A stretch of 64,000 nucleotides of DNA from Hyposmocoma kahamanoa (lineage: Eukaryota; Arthropoda; Insecta; Lepidoptera; Cosmopterigidae), in contig NW_020653415.1 of NCBI RefSeq assembly GCF_003589595.1, positions 1,196,420 to 1,260,419 of the forward strand. Direction: 5' to 3'. The notes beneath the pieces are model-generated. The model searched no databases and had not been told where the DNA came from. It worked only from the letters and a program-made list of their open reading frames with translations. The position numbers and the translations under genes were made by a program. Shown piece after piece: positions 21,233 through 31,750 of the stretch (the first letter of the stretch is position 1; each line of letters opens with the position of its first letter).

Positions 21233-21450
21233 TAAACCGACTTCAAAAAAAGGAGGAGGTTCTCAATTCGACTCTATGTTTTTTTTGTATGTATGTTACG
21301 CGATAAATTTGTGAACCGATGTTGATGTTTCTTTTTTTTGTTGGAAAGAGGGTATCTCAGATGTGGTCTCATTTAAATTTGAAGAAAATATTCCTCCTTT
21401 AAAATTGGGGATGAATGAATGTTGAAGTCGGTTTTTATAGCACCCTGTAC
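21233..21450 (+). repeat. H-family repeat, short form
   Basis: AACCGACTTCAAAAAAAGGA to TTGAAGTCGGTTTTTATAGC. Confidence 0.75.
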
Positions 21451-21579
21451 TAATTATTATTTATGTAATGTATACAATAGATGTAAACAAATATATCGCA
21501 CGTCGATATCAGAACCTTCATAAAACGAAAAAGACAACTTTCGGGAAATATTCTTTAAAGTTTTTCAAAATGAGTTGAA

Positions 21580-21974
21580 AGCGCATATTTCGTTAAGTGC
21601 CAATACTGCTACCGTTAGTTGAAAGGTCGGCGATGACAAAAACTGAAAACCGAGAAAAGAATGTTTAAAAACATGAAATAAAAAAAAATCACATTTTCTC
21701 TTATGGTAACTATATAACTTATCCACATAGGAAAAGATTAAAATAGTGACAGATTTTGTGCCCTTTTTGAAAAGTAGAAAGCGTGATTTTCGTTAAGTGC
21801 CAATACCGCTGCCGTTAGTTGATAAATAAATGGGCGGTGGTGACAAAAACTGAAAACCGAAAAAACAATGTTTAAAAAATGAAATTAAAAAAAAACTACT
21901 TTTCTCTAACTTCATATCTTATTTACATAGGAAAAGATAAAAAATAGTGACAGATTTTGTTCCTTTTTTCACCT
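21580..21974 (+). repeat. Two-unit tandem repeat, about 200 bp per unit
   Basis: TTCGTTAAGTGCCAATAC occurs at 21590 and again at 21789; TGACAAAAACTGAAAACCG and TAGTGACAGATTTTGT follow in the same order in both. The two units are clearly diverged. Confidence 0.75.
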
Positions 21975-22099
21975 ACTTTACTTACTTTCTTTACATAATA
22001 GTTTTTTTTACAAAAATGTCACGTGTGCCCTTTCAATTAACGTTGGCAGAATATTACAATAAAATAAAAAAACTATTTTTTTTATTTTACTGAATTATT

Positions 22100-22925
22100 T
22101 TTATTGAGATACAATTTATGACATTTAGATCTTATAACTCAAATCCCATATCGGTTAAAATTAATTATAACGCTGATACTGTAGATGAAGTGGACACACT
22201 TAACTTTCTTGGGCTAATAATCGACAAGAATCTTAACTGGAAGGAACACATTGAACTGCATAAACCTAAACAGGTTTGTTTACGCTCTACGAAGACTAAG
22301 GCAAACTGTTTCGCGAGAAGTTGCGTTGACGGTCTATCACGGCTACGTTTCGTCGTCCTCAGCTACGGTCTTGTACTATGGGGCAACTCAGTAGTCTTAG
22401 AAAGAGCGTTTAAAGTCCAGAAGAAGTGTATTCGAGCAATTTGCGGCGCGTGGTTTGATGACAGTTGCAAACCGCTGTTCAAAAGGCTAAACACATTACC
22501 TTTGCCATGTATGTACATTAGGGATATCTGCGTATTTGTCAACTCTCATCCTCAATATTTTAAAACACGCGGTGAAGTAATTCAAAGGCAAACTAGAGCA
22601 AAAATTATGAGTTTTTTAAGAATAACTGTTTCAACATGTGTGTAATTATTTACAATAAATTACCAAACGAAATTAAATTGTTACAAGGACATACTTTGAA
22701 ATTATAATTGACGAGATACCTTTTGACACATCGCTTCTATAGTAAGAATATTTAGAATTTACAAATTCATTCATTAACTAGAAACTGTAGAGACTAAACA
22801 TTAAATCCTATTAATATTTGCATATCTGCTTGCAGGTTGAATATAATGTACCTAAGACCTATGTAATTCTTTAAATAAATCGTAAATTTAATTAAGACCT
22901 ATTCTATTCTATTCTATTCTATTTA
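22100..22925 (+). mobile_element. 5'-truncated LINE: C-terminal reverse transcriptase region and tail
   Basis: The plus frame 22118-22645 encodes a 175-residue C-terminal piece of a non-LTR reverse transcriptase of Jockey/CR1 type. Diagnostic strings are NFLGLIIDKNLNWKEHI (about residues 29-45), LSYGLVLWGNS (thumb region) and VQKKCIRAICGA followed by SCKPLFKRLNTLPLPCMYI. Near 22645 the frame breaks: another frame continues IYNKLPNEIKLLQGHT, so there is a frameshift. The untranslated end stops at an ATTCT repeat (22898-22922), the LINE tail. The catalytic core with YxDD is absent (5' truncation), so it is inactive. Confidence 0.8.
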
Positions 22926-22948
22926 AGGATTTCATGTCGTCCTCATCG

Positions 22949-23080
22949 TGCTGGTGAAATTACAGGCACATGGAAGGGCGCAGTGGCGGTGCAAAGCACT
23001 GCAACTGCTGAAGAAGCGTGTCGCTTAGCAGCAGGTGCACGTTTTGTACGTCGCGTCACTTGCTATCATAAAAAAACGAC
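22949..23080 (+). repeat. SINE-A fragment, internally deleted
   Basis: GTGCTGGTGAAATTACAGGC, then a shortened body and GTCACTTGCTATCATAAAA. Confidence 0.7.
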
Positions 23081-23730
23081 CTAATACTTGTACATACAAG
23101 TGTTATTATGCAAAGTAGGCAACTTTATTATTATATTTTTTATATTAATATGTAATTGAGAAGATTGGTACGAATTCTAAGAAGGTTATTGTTGAAAACA
23201 TCAATGTGACCTCTGGATTTTGATATTAGTAAATCAATGGTGAGATGATAGGTGAGAGGTAAATAATCCTAAGGCAAGGTATTTCAACATGATTTCAACG
23301 CGAGCCTAGATTTTAGGAGGTGGTAGATAAGTAGAAATCCGCGCGCTTAAAATTAATATGAATAAAATGAGAACAGGCGGAGAAAATTTGACACATTCCG
23401 ATGTTGACAAGCGCCTGATGGCGACAGACGGGGCAGCTGGCAGCGCGGCGTGTCGATAAATCGCTGGGCAATTTCCAACTTTCTGGATAAATGTGAATTT
23501 AATAACTACACAGGTTTCAATTGAAAACTAAAATTTGCCTGGTTCTCTGTAGGAATTAAAAATCATCAATCACCTCCATATAAAAATTATGTGCAAAGTT
23601 AGACATTTTATTCTTAAATAACTCATTTTAGACATTTGTTTTAGCCGGTGTTCCGGATTTTATATACGATCGGGTAAAGTACATCCCACCGTGTAACAAA
23701 TTACACGAAATGCACACTCTTTAGACAATA
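23081..23730. other. Unassigned DNA with K-repeat fragment
   Basis: GAAAACATCAATGTGACCTC (23193-23212) and TATTAGTAAATCA recur at 49672-49714. Otherwise nothing recognised. Confidence 0.4.
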
Positions 23731-24006
23731 TTGTTCGTCCAGGGAAGTACTGCCACCTTACCTGTTTCTGCCGCCAAGCAGTAATATCAGCATTACTATG
23801 ATCCGGTTTTGAAAGATAAGGATGCTGGTGAAATAATAGGCACAATCATGAGACTTGTCAACTTACGTCTCAGGGTGACGGGCGCAGTGGTAGTGCCCCT
23901 CAGATCTTTGCGATTTAAAGCTCTGAGTGGCACTGCAAGTGTTATGGATAGACGTGTAGCGTACCACAAGGTGCACGACTTGTTTGTCCCATCACTTGAT
24001 ATTACC
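23731..24006 (+). repeat. SINE-A copy, near full length
   Basis: Head GTTCGTCCAGGGAAGTACTG through body to CATCACTTGATATTACCATG; the tail is replaced by non-A sequence. Confidence 0.8.
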
Positions 24007-24087
24007 ATGTTACATACTATAAATTAAATTTGATGAAGATATTATCTAAATTGCCCAATTACTTATCAGTGACCACAGCTAGCAACG

Positions 24088-24225
24088 ATCTCAGTACAGA
24101 GTACTAAAAAAACCGACCTCAAAAGATCGTGAAATTACATCTATTTGGCAAGTTTTATTGAAATCGATTACCGCAAAGTGCGCAAAACCGGATTCATCCC
24201 CTAGTTTACTACTAAACAACGCAAA
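24088..24225 (+). repeat. H-family repeat, partial
   Basis: CTCAGTACAGAGTACTAAAA, AACCGACCTCAAAAGATCG, then ATTACATCTATTTGGCAAG; it stops before the far end. Confidence 0.65.
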
Positions 24226-24309
24226 TTGTAAATTTATTTGAATTTAAAAACAGCAACTTAAATTTTTAAAAAGTAATACAAACAAAATAACAAATATAAT
24301 TGTAACGTT

Positions 24310-24622
24310 TTCATTGAAAAAAACCGACCTCAAAAGTTTGCTTATCTGCCGGAACCCGGAACAACATCGTCAGTATCAGCGACCACCTCGAGAGTATACC
24401 CTCTCAAACAAAACAATAATTTTTCAAAATCGGTCCACAATGGATGCAGAAATCGGTAAGTATACTGACATGCCTATAAAATTTGAGGATTTTCATCTTT
24501 TCCATGGATTATGGATTATCAGATATTGACTTGGTGGCAATGGGACCACTACAAGAGTGCACTCTTTCAAACAAAAAAAGATTTTCAAAATCTTTCCCCA
24601 TTTTTAAGTCGGTTAAAAAATG
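24310..24622 (+). repeat. H-like repeat, diverged
   Basis: AACCGACCTCAAAAGTTTGC to TTTTTAAGTCGGTTAAAAAA; the ends match H, the interior is diverged. Confidence 0.6.
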
Positions 24623-25065
24623 AACAAGGGTCTCGGACAGTATCAAACTAAGTGGAGAAAAAAAAGTTAAGGTTTAATATAATATTACGAAAGTGTACCG
24701 ATTGCAAAAATATGCCGCTAACCTTGCTGTAGTGTTTAATATTGAATCAATATAAGCACTACAGCAAGAAAACACTGACATTTGACATTGAGCCGTATGG
24801 GTCGTTGCGTTCCGGATTGGTATGTGGAGCGTCACAGCGTCACAGCCGGCCTGGGAGAATCAACCTACTGAACAGAGCACCACTCACACGAGCGATGAGA
24901 ACTTTGAATTATTATTGACGAGAAAGTATATCTATTTGCCTGTTCTTCAATAAAATTGTTTTATTTGTAATGTATTATGGAATATAATAATAGTAAACCT
25001 TTGTAATATAATATGGTATAAATATGTGAATGTAGTTAATAATATTGTTGATCAGGTGATAATTT
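24623..25065. other. Unassigned DNA with a tight 46-bp hairpin
   Basis: 24723-24768 folds as CTTGCTGTAGTG with CACTACAGCAAG and an inner ATATTGA/TCAATAT stem with almost no loop. See findings. Confidence 0.55.
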
Positions 25066-25520
25066 TTTATCCGACTTCAAAAAAGGAGGAGGTTCTCAAT
25101 TCGACTGTATGTTCTTTTTTTTTTCTTTGTTTATATGTATGTTACGCGATAACTTCGGTATTTGTGAACCGGTTTTCATGATTTTTTTTGTTGGAAAGGG
25201 GGTACTTCCATAGTGGTCCCATTTCATTTTGAAGACAATCATCCACCTCGAAGGGTGGCTGTTCACGCATGAAGATTCACTTTTATAAATAGCGCCTAAC
25301 TTTAATTTAGGAGCAATTACTTTAATGGTTGAGTTTGCTATTTCTTCCATTCAAGGCGTTTTTCTCTCAATATACTTTGAGTAGTGTCGTAGTGAGAACC
25401 TATTTTTATTATCTCCACCGTCGTCCTGTATAGTGGCAAACTAGGGGCTATTTCAATAAAACTTAGGAAAAAGACGTAATTCCACGTACTTTTGAGGTCG
25501 GTTTTTTTAGTGCTCTGTAC
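25066..25520 (+). repeat. H-family repeat, longest copy
   Basis: CCGACTTCAAAAAAGGAGG to TTTTGAGGTCGGTTTTTTTA and CTCTGTACTGAG. About 455 bp; it contains an extra interior (AAGGCGTTTTTCTCTCAATA) missing from the 220-bp copies, so short copies are probably internal deletions. Confidence 0.75.
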
Positions 25521-25599
25521 TGAGATTATGGCTACACTGTTGCATTAGGTTAGTCTTGTAATGATAGTTGCTAGCTTGTGTATGTAAAATACGTCTCCC

Positions 25600-25940
25600 T
25601 ATATTCCAAAAATATTATGTATTTATTGTAATAAAGACAATATCTCTAACTATGGGGGGCTGTTCCATTCGAAGGTGTGGGAAAAACAGCAAAACAACTT
25701 ATTACAAAACAAACGGAGTCACATTTCATCGATAATGAAATATGTAATTTTTCAATATTCGTCCATTATATCAAAGCTCAAGATAAACTGGTCGATTTGA
25801 AGTGAAACAATTGACGACACCCGTAATTGTTTCCAATTTGGGCTGGCCAGTCGGAGCGCAGTTGTCACCGTATTGATTTGGCAGAATAGTTTTCGAACAA
25901 ATTAATTGACATTTCGTCTCTATTTCTGGTTATATACTCA
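25600..25940 (+). repeat. M-family repeat (inverted partner at 55120-55410)
   Basis: CTATGGGGGGCTGTTCCATT, GAAAAACAGCAAAACA, and GGCCAGTCGGAGCGCAG all recur in complement at 55120-55410. Ends not fixed; class unknown. Confidence 0.65.
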
Positions 25941-26458
25941 ATATTTTTAGCATTCTAAAACAGTGTCTATAAATACATCAAAATTCCAAAATATGGCCTC
26001 AAAGTTTTTTACCTCTCACTTACAGCATTCAACAATGATTTTAACGAATTTCGACGAAATTTTGACGAATTCAAATGTAGTATGCTTGCTTATGTAGTAG
26101 ACATTTTTAATTTCAGTTTCATTGTCAAGTGCTATTACATTGTGAAAGATATCTTAGGCTCTGGTAATAAAAGCTATTCAATGCTCTGCAGCGTTTTCTC
26201 TTTGACCTTTTTATACCACGGCATTCCCTTTTTCGCTGATTTGATCAAAGTACCTCATTCTCGGTCTTCTTTGCTCATTGCCTTTTTAATACCACGAAAA
26301 AGTTTACATAATGATTATATTACGGTGCATTAAAATAATAATGTAATTTATACAATTACGGTTATAATACTATAATTTAGCCTCAGCTAACAATAATGTT
26401 AGAACGGCAAAGGCAGAACTATAGACAACTGTAGTTCTGCTCACTTTGTCATGACTAA
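25941..26458. other. Unassigned AT-rich DNA
   Basis: TATACCACGGCATTC and ATACCACGAAAAAG and the AAAGTACCTCATTC block hint at a local imperfect duplication (26190-26300). No gene. Confidence 0.4.
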
Positions 26459-26651
26459 CAATAATAATATTAATAATAATGCACACACTTTGGAAACCCT
26501 GTGTCGCGGATGCCATGGACACACACATAGACAACCACAAATTACACCCAAACTCACGAGATAAATAAATGTTGGCCATACAAATATTTCACCCGGCCCG
26601 GGAATCGAGGCTAGGACCTCTGCGTGGTAACCGTTCGGCCACGGAGACAGT
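26459..26651 (-). repeat. SINE-B copy
   Basis: ATT-type tail at 26459-26480, body, box B (CCGGGAATCGAGGCTAGG, diverged) and box A end (CCGTTCGGCCACGGAG). Confidence 0.75.
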
Positions 26652-27007
26652 TAATGTAACGCATTTGCATTTTGGTAATTATTTTCTTTTTATTTAATTT
26701 TTTTTAATTCGTCAAAACCGTTGTAAAACTCTGTTCGAAGTTATAAAAGCCTTTATATCTTTCTTTCTCTTTTTTAGTTCCCTCAATTAGTAAGAATTGT
26801 AATCGTCTAGTATATCAGTGGCCAGCATCTCTCTCCATCAGACTCTGACGCCGACAATATAACGTGTTTGTTCTCTCAAACAGTTGCAAAAGTACTCGCA
26901 CATATATAGTCCATTTAGCGGGCAGTCTGCTACGAACTATTTATAATACCTTATATATTTTTTACGAAATCAAGTAAAGAAACCTGGTAAAAGCGACTCT
27001 ATAACAA
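26652..27007. other. Unassigned AT-rich DNA
   Basis: Nothing recognised. Confidence 0.4.
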
Positions 27008-27216
27008 ATGCAGTGCCACTCATGCCTTCGCGAAGATTCTGATCTTCCAATGCACTAGTCAAGACATAAAGTTGAGAAGACCAATGTGTCAGCAGTTTCA
27101 CTAGCTTTCTTCAAAAACGTAATAGAATGCTCACATTTACAGCTTGACGGCAGAAGTGGATACGGTGACAGTACTTCCTTGGACGAACTGTTTCACAATG
27201 AGCTCTATAACTACAA
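27008..27216 (-). repeat. Degenerate SINE-A copy
   Basis: TGCAGTGCCACTCATGCC near the start, GACGGCAGAAGTGGATACG and CTTGGACGAACTGTTTCACA at the head end; the middle is strongly diverged. Confidence 0.55.
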
Positions 27217-27947
27217 AAATATAGATAGAACTAATACAGAGTTGATTTTTCTGAGAATTTTCAAAATTTTAACTTCAGTAAAGATGTCATGTCATGTCAT
27301 CATGCACAATCAATGCTTACTGGCATTGACCTACCAACACTTACTGGTGAAAAAGTAAGTTGTTCAAAATCAGATACAACCAACAGTGTTGACGCAGTTG
27401 AATTAGATTGCAGAGCGGTGTCGGATAAAAGAGAGGTGTGAGAGCGGAGGTGAATGATATTATTTATACATGTTCACTGGCGGAGGTTGTTTAGTATCCC
27501 GTCCTTAATACACAACTTTCAGAACATGCTAAAGTAGAATTTCTCTCTATGATGAAGTGACAAGACGAGCAAGTCGTTCGCCTGGTGGAAGCGACACGCC
27601 CACAGGTTCTTATTAAATAAGACAAGTTCAACACTAAACAAAGATGCAGACCAAAAAATTATATAGAAATAATTACACTAGGCCGTTTTGACAGTCAGCC
27701 CTGCGGGTTAGATGGGTTCAGGTCTACAGGCTTGAGGCTACGAATACCACCAGTGATCAGAAACAAACCTAAAAGATAGTAGAACAGCACGCCGTCAAAC
27801 GTAGCTCAGATGAATAAGAGAGGGCGCTATTATGAAAATTATAATGACAAATGACAACACATGAAAATGAGTACACAATTTTTTTAGAGAATCAGAAGAA
27901 CCTATTGCTAAGCAGCCATGTCACCTTTGGAAGATTAGAAGAACTAC
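27217..27947. other. Unassigned DNA with a short SINE-A scrap
   Basis: 27550-27605 (GACGAGCAAGTCGTTCGCC, GAAGCGACACGCC) is a minus-strand SINE-A end. Otherwise nothing recognised. Confidence 0.45.
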
Positions 27948-28512
27948 AGTAGCAGTAGAGCTTCTTGTGAAAGAGTTCGTCCATGGATGTAATGTCATCT
28001 TTCCTATCTCTGTCGCCAAGCAGTAATGTGAACATTGCTGCTTTCCGACTTTGAAGAGCAGTCACCCAGTTACCACGACTTAATGTGCATTAATAGTGAA
28101 TCTGAATTATATTTACTAGGCAATAACATTTAAATTCCTCTGAATAATACAACCGCGCGGTCACTGCGCGTCTACTGCGCGATCGTCAAGCGGAGTCCGC
28201 GTTGCCGGGATGCTCATTTAAATTAAAACGTAAAAGCTAAATAAATAGAGCGTATTTTGCCATGAGAATTGACGCACGCGGTCGCTGAGTGGTGGCAATG
28301 CAGACTTCGCTCGGCGACCGCGCGGGATGAGCGCGATGAAATTCGTGTCGACTAAATGCGCCCTAAGAGTGCTAGTGAAATTACAGGCACATGGTGCCTT
28401 TCGGATCTTTGTGATGTGTGAAATCTCTGAGTGGCACTGCAAAAGCTATCGAAAGCGTGTCACTCACCACCAGGCGCACTACTTGTTCGTCTCCTCACTT
28501 GTTGTCATAAAA
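27948..28512 (+). repeat. SINE-A copy split by element F
   Basis: The head runs from 27948 to about 28060 (CTTCTTGTGAAAGAGTTCG ... CCGACTTTGAAG) and the rest from about 28368 to 28512 (GAGTGCTAGTGAAATTACAG ... CATAAAAAAAG). Together they make one SINE-A; the roughly 305 bp between are foreign. Confidence 0.7.
28061..28367. mobile_element. Element F, copy 1 (inside SINE-A)
   Basis: The interior matches 62863-62935 plus 63353-63510 in complement over most of its length (CGGTCGCTGAGTGG, TTTAAATTAAAACGTAAAAG, CAGTTACCACG). The right end CGCCCTAA adjoins SINE-A. I see no clean terminal inverted repeats, so the class is undecided; three GC-rich patches alternate with AT-rich ones. Confidence 0.6.
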
Positions 28513-28875
28513 AAAGAAGTACAGAGACGTACATGAACATAAACTTTTATAAGCTTTACATAACCAAATTGAACGGATCAGCGTAAAACACAAACACAGC
28601 TGCGGAAAACATCAAAAGTATACAGGACAGAGCTTTGTTAGAAACTTCGAAGGGTCTGGAAGTTGAAAACTTTTCCGTTCATCAAGCTTATTTTTCCTCT
28701 TATTTCTTACGTCTTTTTTGGCGTTACACATAATAACCGTGATCATTTTGTGAGCGGTTTGAAACCTTCATTAGTGTCTTGTTTGTCTTTTTTCACCGAC
28801 ATTGTTTTAGATACTTTGACGAACGTGTTCTTTTGTTGTTTGTTAGTTTCCTTTTATTATTTCTTATTTAGATGG
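28513..28875. other. Unassigned DNA
   Basis: The open frame covering 28663-29043 runs into the repeat below and has no recognised domain; I do not call it a gene. Confidence 0.4.
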
Positions 28876-29090
28876 TGCCCGCGACTCCGTCTGCGTAGGA
28901 TAAGTACTTCGAATAGCCTACTGTATTATACAAATTTTCATAGTTTTATTGGTTCTTCATACAAATGTTTATCTACTTTAAGATGTATTTTTATGACAAA
29001 GACCAGCCTACTTCTATCTCTATACCAAATTCATCAATATTGATTCAGTGGTTTAGGGTTGTAAACTTTCACATTTATAATATTAATCTG
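28876..29090 (+). repeat. Diverged lepidopteran dispersed repeat (CGCGACTCCGTCTGCGT type)
   Basis: GTGCCCGCGACTCCGTCTGC, GTTCTTCATACAAATG, GATTCAGTGGTTTAGGGTTG and CTTTCACATTTATAATATTA appear in the order of a repeat I recall as common in Lepidoptera and thought to be a LINE 3' end. Identification from memory. Confidence 0.5.
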
Positions 29091-29094
29091 GACC

Positions 29095-29570
29095 CAACCA
29101 GTCTCTTCTACCAGTTATGTCCTACGGAGCCGAGACGTGGTCATTAACAACAGGCATCATATACAAACTTAAAGTCGCTCATCGTACAATGGAGCCAGAT
29201 ATGCTTGGAGAAACCCTTCTCTCATGGACCGAATTCCTAATAAAGTCATACGCCAGAGAATTAAAATGACCGACATAGCAAAATCAGTTAGCATAACTGG
29301 CAGTGGGCCGGACATGTCTCCAGGAGGGCTGATTGCCGATGGAGCAGAATGTTTTAGAGTGGCGACCATGTTAAGGTACCTAAACGTAGTGTAGGACACC
29401 CTGCAGCAAATAGACGGACTATTGTTTTAGAGTGATGACCACGTTAAGTTACCTAAACGTAGTGTAGGACAGCCTGCGGCAAGATAGACGGACTACGAAA
29501 GAAAGATGGCCGGCAGCGGCTGGATACGGGTGTTGTGTCCGGCAGTAAATGCGTGTAAGCTGGTGATTTA
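29095..29570 (+). mobile_element. RTE-like LINE remnant with internal tandem duplication
   Basis: Decayed coding sequence readable in pieces: SYGAETWSLTTG, then KLKVAHRTMEPDMLG, then an 'AGHVS' block and DCRWS. These match, in order, the C-terminal part of RTE-type endonuclease/reverse transcriptase proteins. Several frame changes are needed. A stretch of about 74 bp beginning TTTTAGAGTG is tandemly duplicated (about 29351-29424 and 29425-29500). No catalytic region remains. Confidence 0.65.
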
Positions 29571-29711
29571 TAAGTCGTTTGATTTTATACTTGTAATATA
29601 AGCTTTACTTAGTTGGTTTCAGTAAATAACTTGTCATGGATGGAGTTTCATTAAAATGATACAATTTTTTTTGGATGGCTTAAATCGCGTGTCGCGTGTT
29701 AAATCTTTTGA

Positions 29712-29815
29712 AGCTTCTTTACAGGTCCCGTGGTCATGCCTGACTCTGACATGTGACCTGTAAAGAATTTGAAACGTTGGTTTGTTTGAAAAGAACAAGT
29801 ATATTTGATTTTAGA
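29712..29815 (+). repeat. J-family fragment with short stem
   Basis: GAAACGTTGGTTTGTTTG is the J signature. CTTTACAGGTC (29720) and GACCTGTAAAG (29755) form an 11-bp stem upstream of it. Confidence 0.5.
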
Positions 29816-30797
29816 TTAAACTATAATTAGTAAATTGAAACAAGTTTTTCAATTTAGGAATAGTGTCTAATAGAAAACTATCCATAGTACCCCACATGGA
29901 ACACGCTAGAAATCATGCTTTAAAAACGCTAGATTTCGTACAGGGTTGCGCAATAACAAAACTAATATAAATAAATAGATCCTAATAAAATTACTTTGAC
30001 TTCCACTGTTTATTTACTCGATTTGCATGATCAATTCATAGGTATGTATATATTTTTGTACTACAAGTAGTTTTAACAGAAGCCTATTGATCACTTTATA
30101 TGACAACAAAATAATAAAAATACAATAACAGCTCAAAATATAAAGCTAGGACTAAATTAGATGAATAAAATTGGCTCCCGGTGACAGGGTGCTCGAAATG
30201 CTGACAACATTCCCTTTGTACAGTTAAAAGGTTGAACAAGCCCCTGGGTGTCCCAGACGGTTTGTTAATTTTCTGGATATGATTTTGTAAACAGAAAAGG
30301 CTTTTGGGCAAAGGGTTTCAAATCCGAAGGGTGTTAATAAATATTCGCAACCGAGGTTCAGGTACTTATGCCGGTAATAAAGGTTTTCTGAATTAAAGTA
30401 CCTACTTAGCATTCTTTGATTACAACACTGTGCAAGTTACAAAGGAACTGCTATATATATGCATGAAAATATATGTCGAAAAATCCCAAAATTCGCAAAA
30501 GACGCCTTCTATTAACAATTCGTTTAGATTGAGGATCAGATGATGACAATCAACTCAATAGCTTTTCACGGGAACAATTGGAAAGTACGAAAGACAAATT
30601 ACACTGAAACGGATTTTAAATGTCATATGGCGAATTCACAGCGAGAGCACTACGGTTGTTTACTTTTCAAGACGTTAACACCAAAAGCCACCAGAAGCCC
30701 TTCTTGTCGATGCGCACTCGTTTATAAAGCGTTTTCCCTCCCTTTTGTAATATAAGCTACATTCCACTTTTATCATCCGATCATGTCAGACGACTTT
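29816..30797. other. Unassigned AT-rich DNA
   Basis: Open frames of 60 to 71 codons overlap on both strands without recognisable motifs. Nothing supported. Confidence 0.45.
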
Positions 30798-31125
30798 AAT
30801 CAAATTCAAATTCAAATTCAAAATAATCTTTATTTCATAGGTAAGCATTATTACACTTGAAATCGTCACAATGGTTAAACTCTACCGCTCATTCGTAAGG
30901 CAGATTCCCCTGAGAAGAATGAGCAAGAAACTCTAGGGGTTGCTCTTTGTAAATAACACTTACAATATTTTTTTTTTATTTGAAACATCAGAGACAAAAA
31001 TCCGTGGTAGTAACCCGTTCAGCTCATGGAGGTAGTCTCGACTCCATGAGCTAAACGGGTTACTACCACGGATTTTTGTCATCCAAATACGCAGAAGTTG
31101 TATAATAACCTTTAGTCAATTCAAA
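30798..31125 (-). mobile_element. LINE 3' end (P family) with fold-back
   Basis: Tail in complement as AAATTC repeats (30802-30822), CTTTATTTCATAGGTAAGC, GCAGATTCCCCTGAGAAG, then a segment present twice in opposite orientation (30993-31031 and 31042-31080), then AGAAGTTGTATAATAACC. Confidence 0.7.
30993..31080. repeat. Hairpin with 39-bp arms
   Basis: Arms 30993-31031 and 31042-31080 are complementary with one mismatch around the 10-nt loop GTAGTCTCGA. The right arm is the normal P-family LINE sequence (AACGGGTTACTACCACGG); the left arm is an inverted extra copy of it. Confidence 0.9.
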
Positions 31126-31464
31126 ATACAAATCAAATAATAAAAATTCAAATAACAAATCATTCCACAGTGCCACGCTCTCTGCGATTTCATCTTCGAG
31201 GATGGAAAAAAAAAGAAAATTTCATCCAGTTTGTGCTGTCAAACTGACGTGGAGTTTGTAAATTTGTTTTTCCATCCTCTAAGTGTAATCTCCATAAAAC
31301 GCCCTCAACCTATAACACAACTTTTATTGTAATACCTACTGTAATAAAAATATGATACCTGCACCTAGACTTAAGAAAGATGTTATAATATGAATAAGAT
31401 TTTGATATTTTAATTTTGAAGTCAAAGACAATCTATGTAATTTATACCTACCGAGTTCTCTCCT
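31126..31464. other. Unassigned DNA
   Basis: CATCCTCGAGGATG-like complementarity (CATCTTCGAGGATGG at 31189 and CCATCCTCTAAG at 31271) is weak. No gene. Confidence 0.35.
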
Positions 31465-31750
31465 CAAAGTCAGTCAAGGTCAAATAATCATTTATTCTAT
31501 ATGTAAAATTTTTACACTTGAGAACATCATTCTTGATGCATTGAGCTGATGGAGTTCATGGCCGCACTCACCGAAACATATTCTGTAGGAAATCGACGAA
31601 CAGGCAACTTTGCGCCGGTGCCCTAAACTATGAAGTTTAGATTCGAGCTTATCATCGTCAATAAGTCTCCTGGTTCTGCGTTCAATCGAATCAATAACCC
31701 CAAGTTGATACTTTAGTTATGTTTGTAGAATATTTGTTCAGCTGTTCAAA
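31465..31750 (-). mobile_element. LINE 3' end-like sequence with GTCA-type tail
   Basis: AAAGTCAGTCAAGGTCAAAT at the left, then AATCATTTATTCTATATG, has the look of a reversed LINE tail (TTGACTTTGAC type). The interior is GC-richer. No peptide was recognised. Confidence 0.45.

Noticed and set aside
24723..24768. microRNA precursor
   Set aside because: The stem has almost no terminal loop, which Dicer-type processing of a microRNA would need.
28663..29043. 126-codon open frame with hydrophobic stretches
   Set aside because: Its second half lies in a recognised dispersed repeat, so it is not a membrane protein gene.
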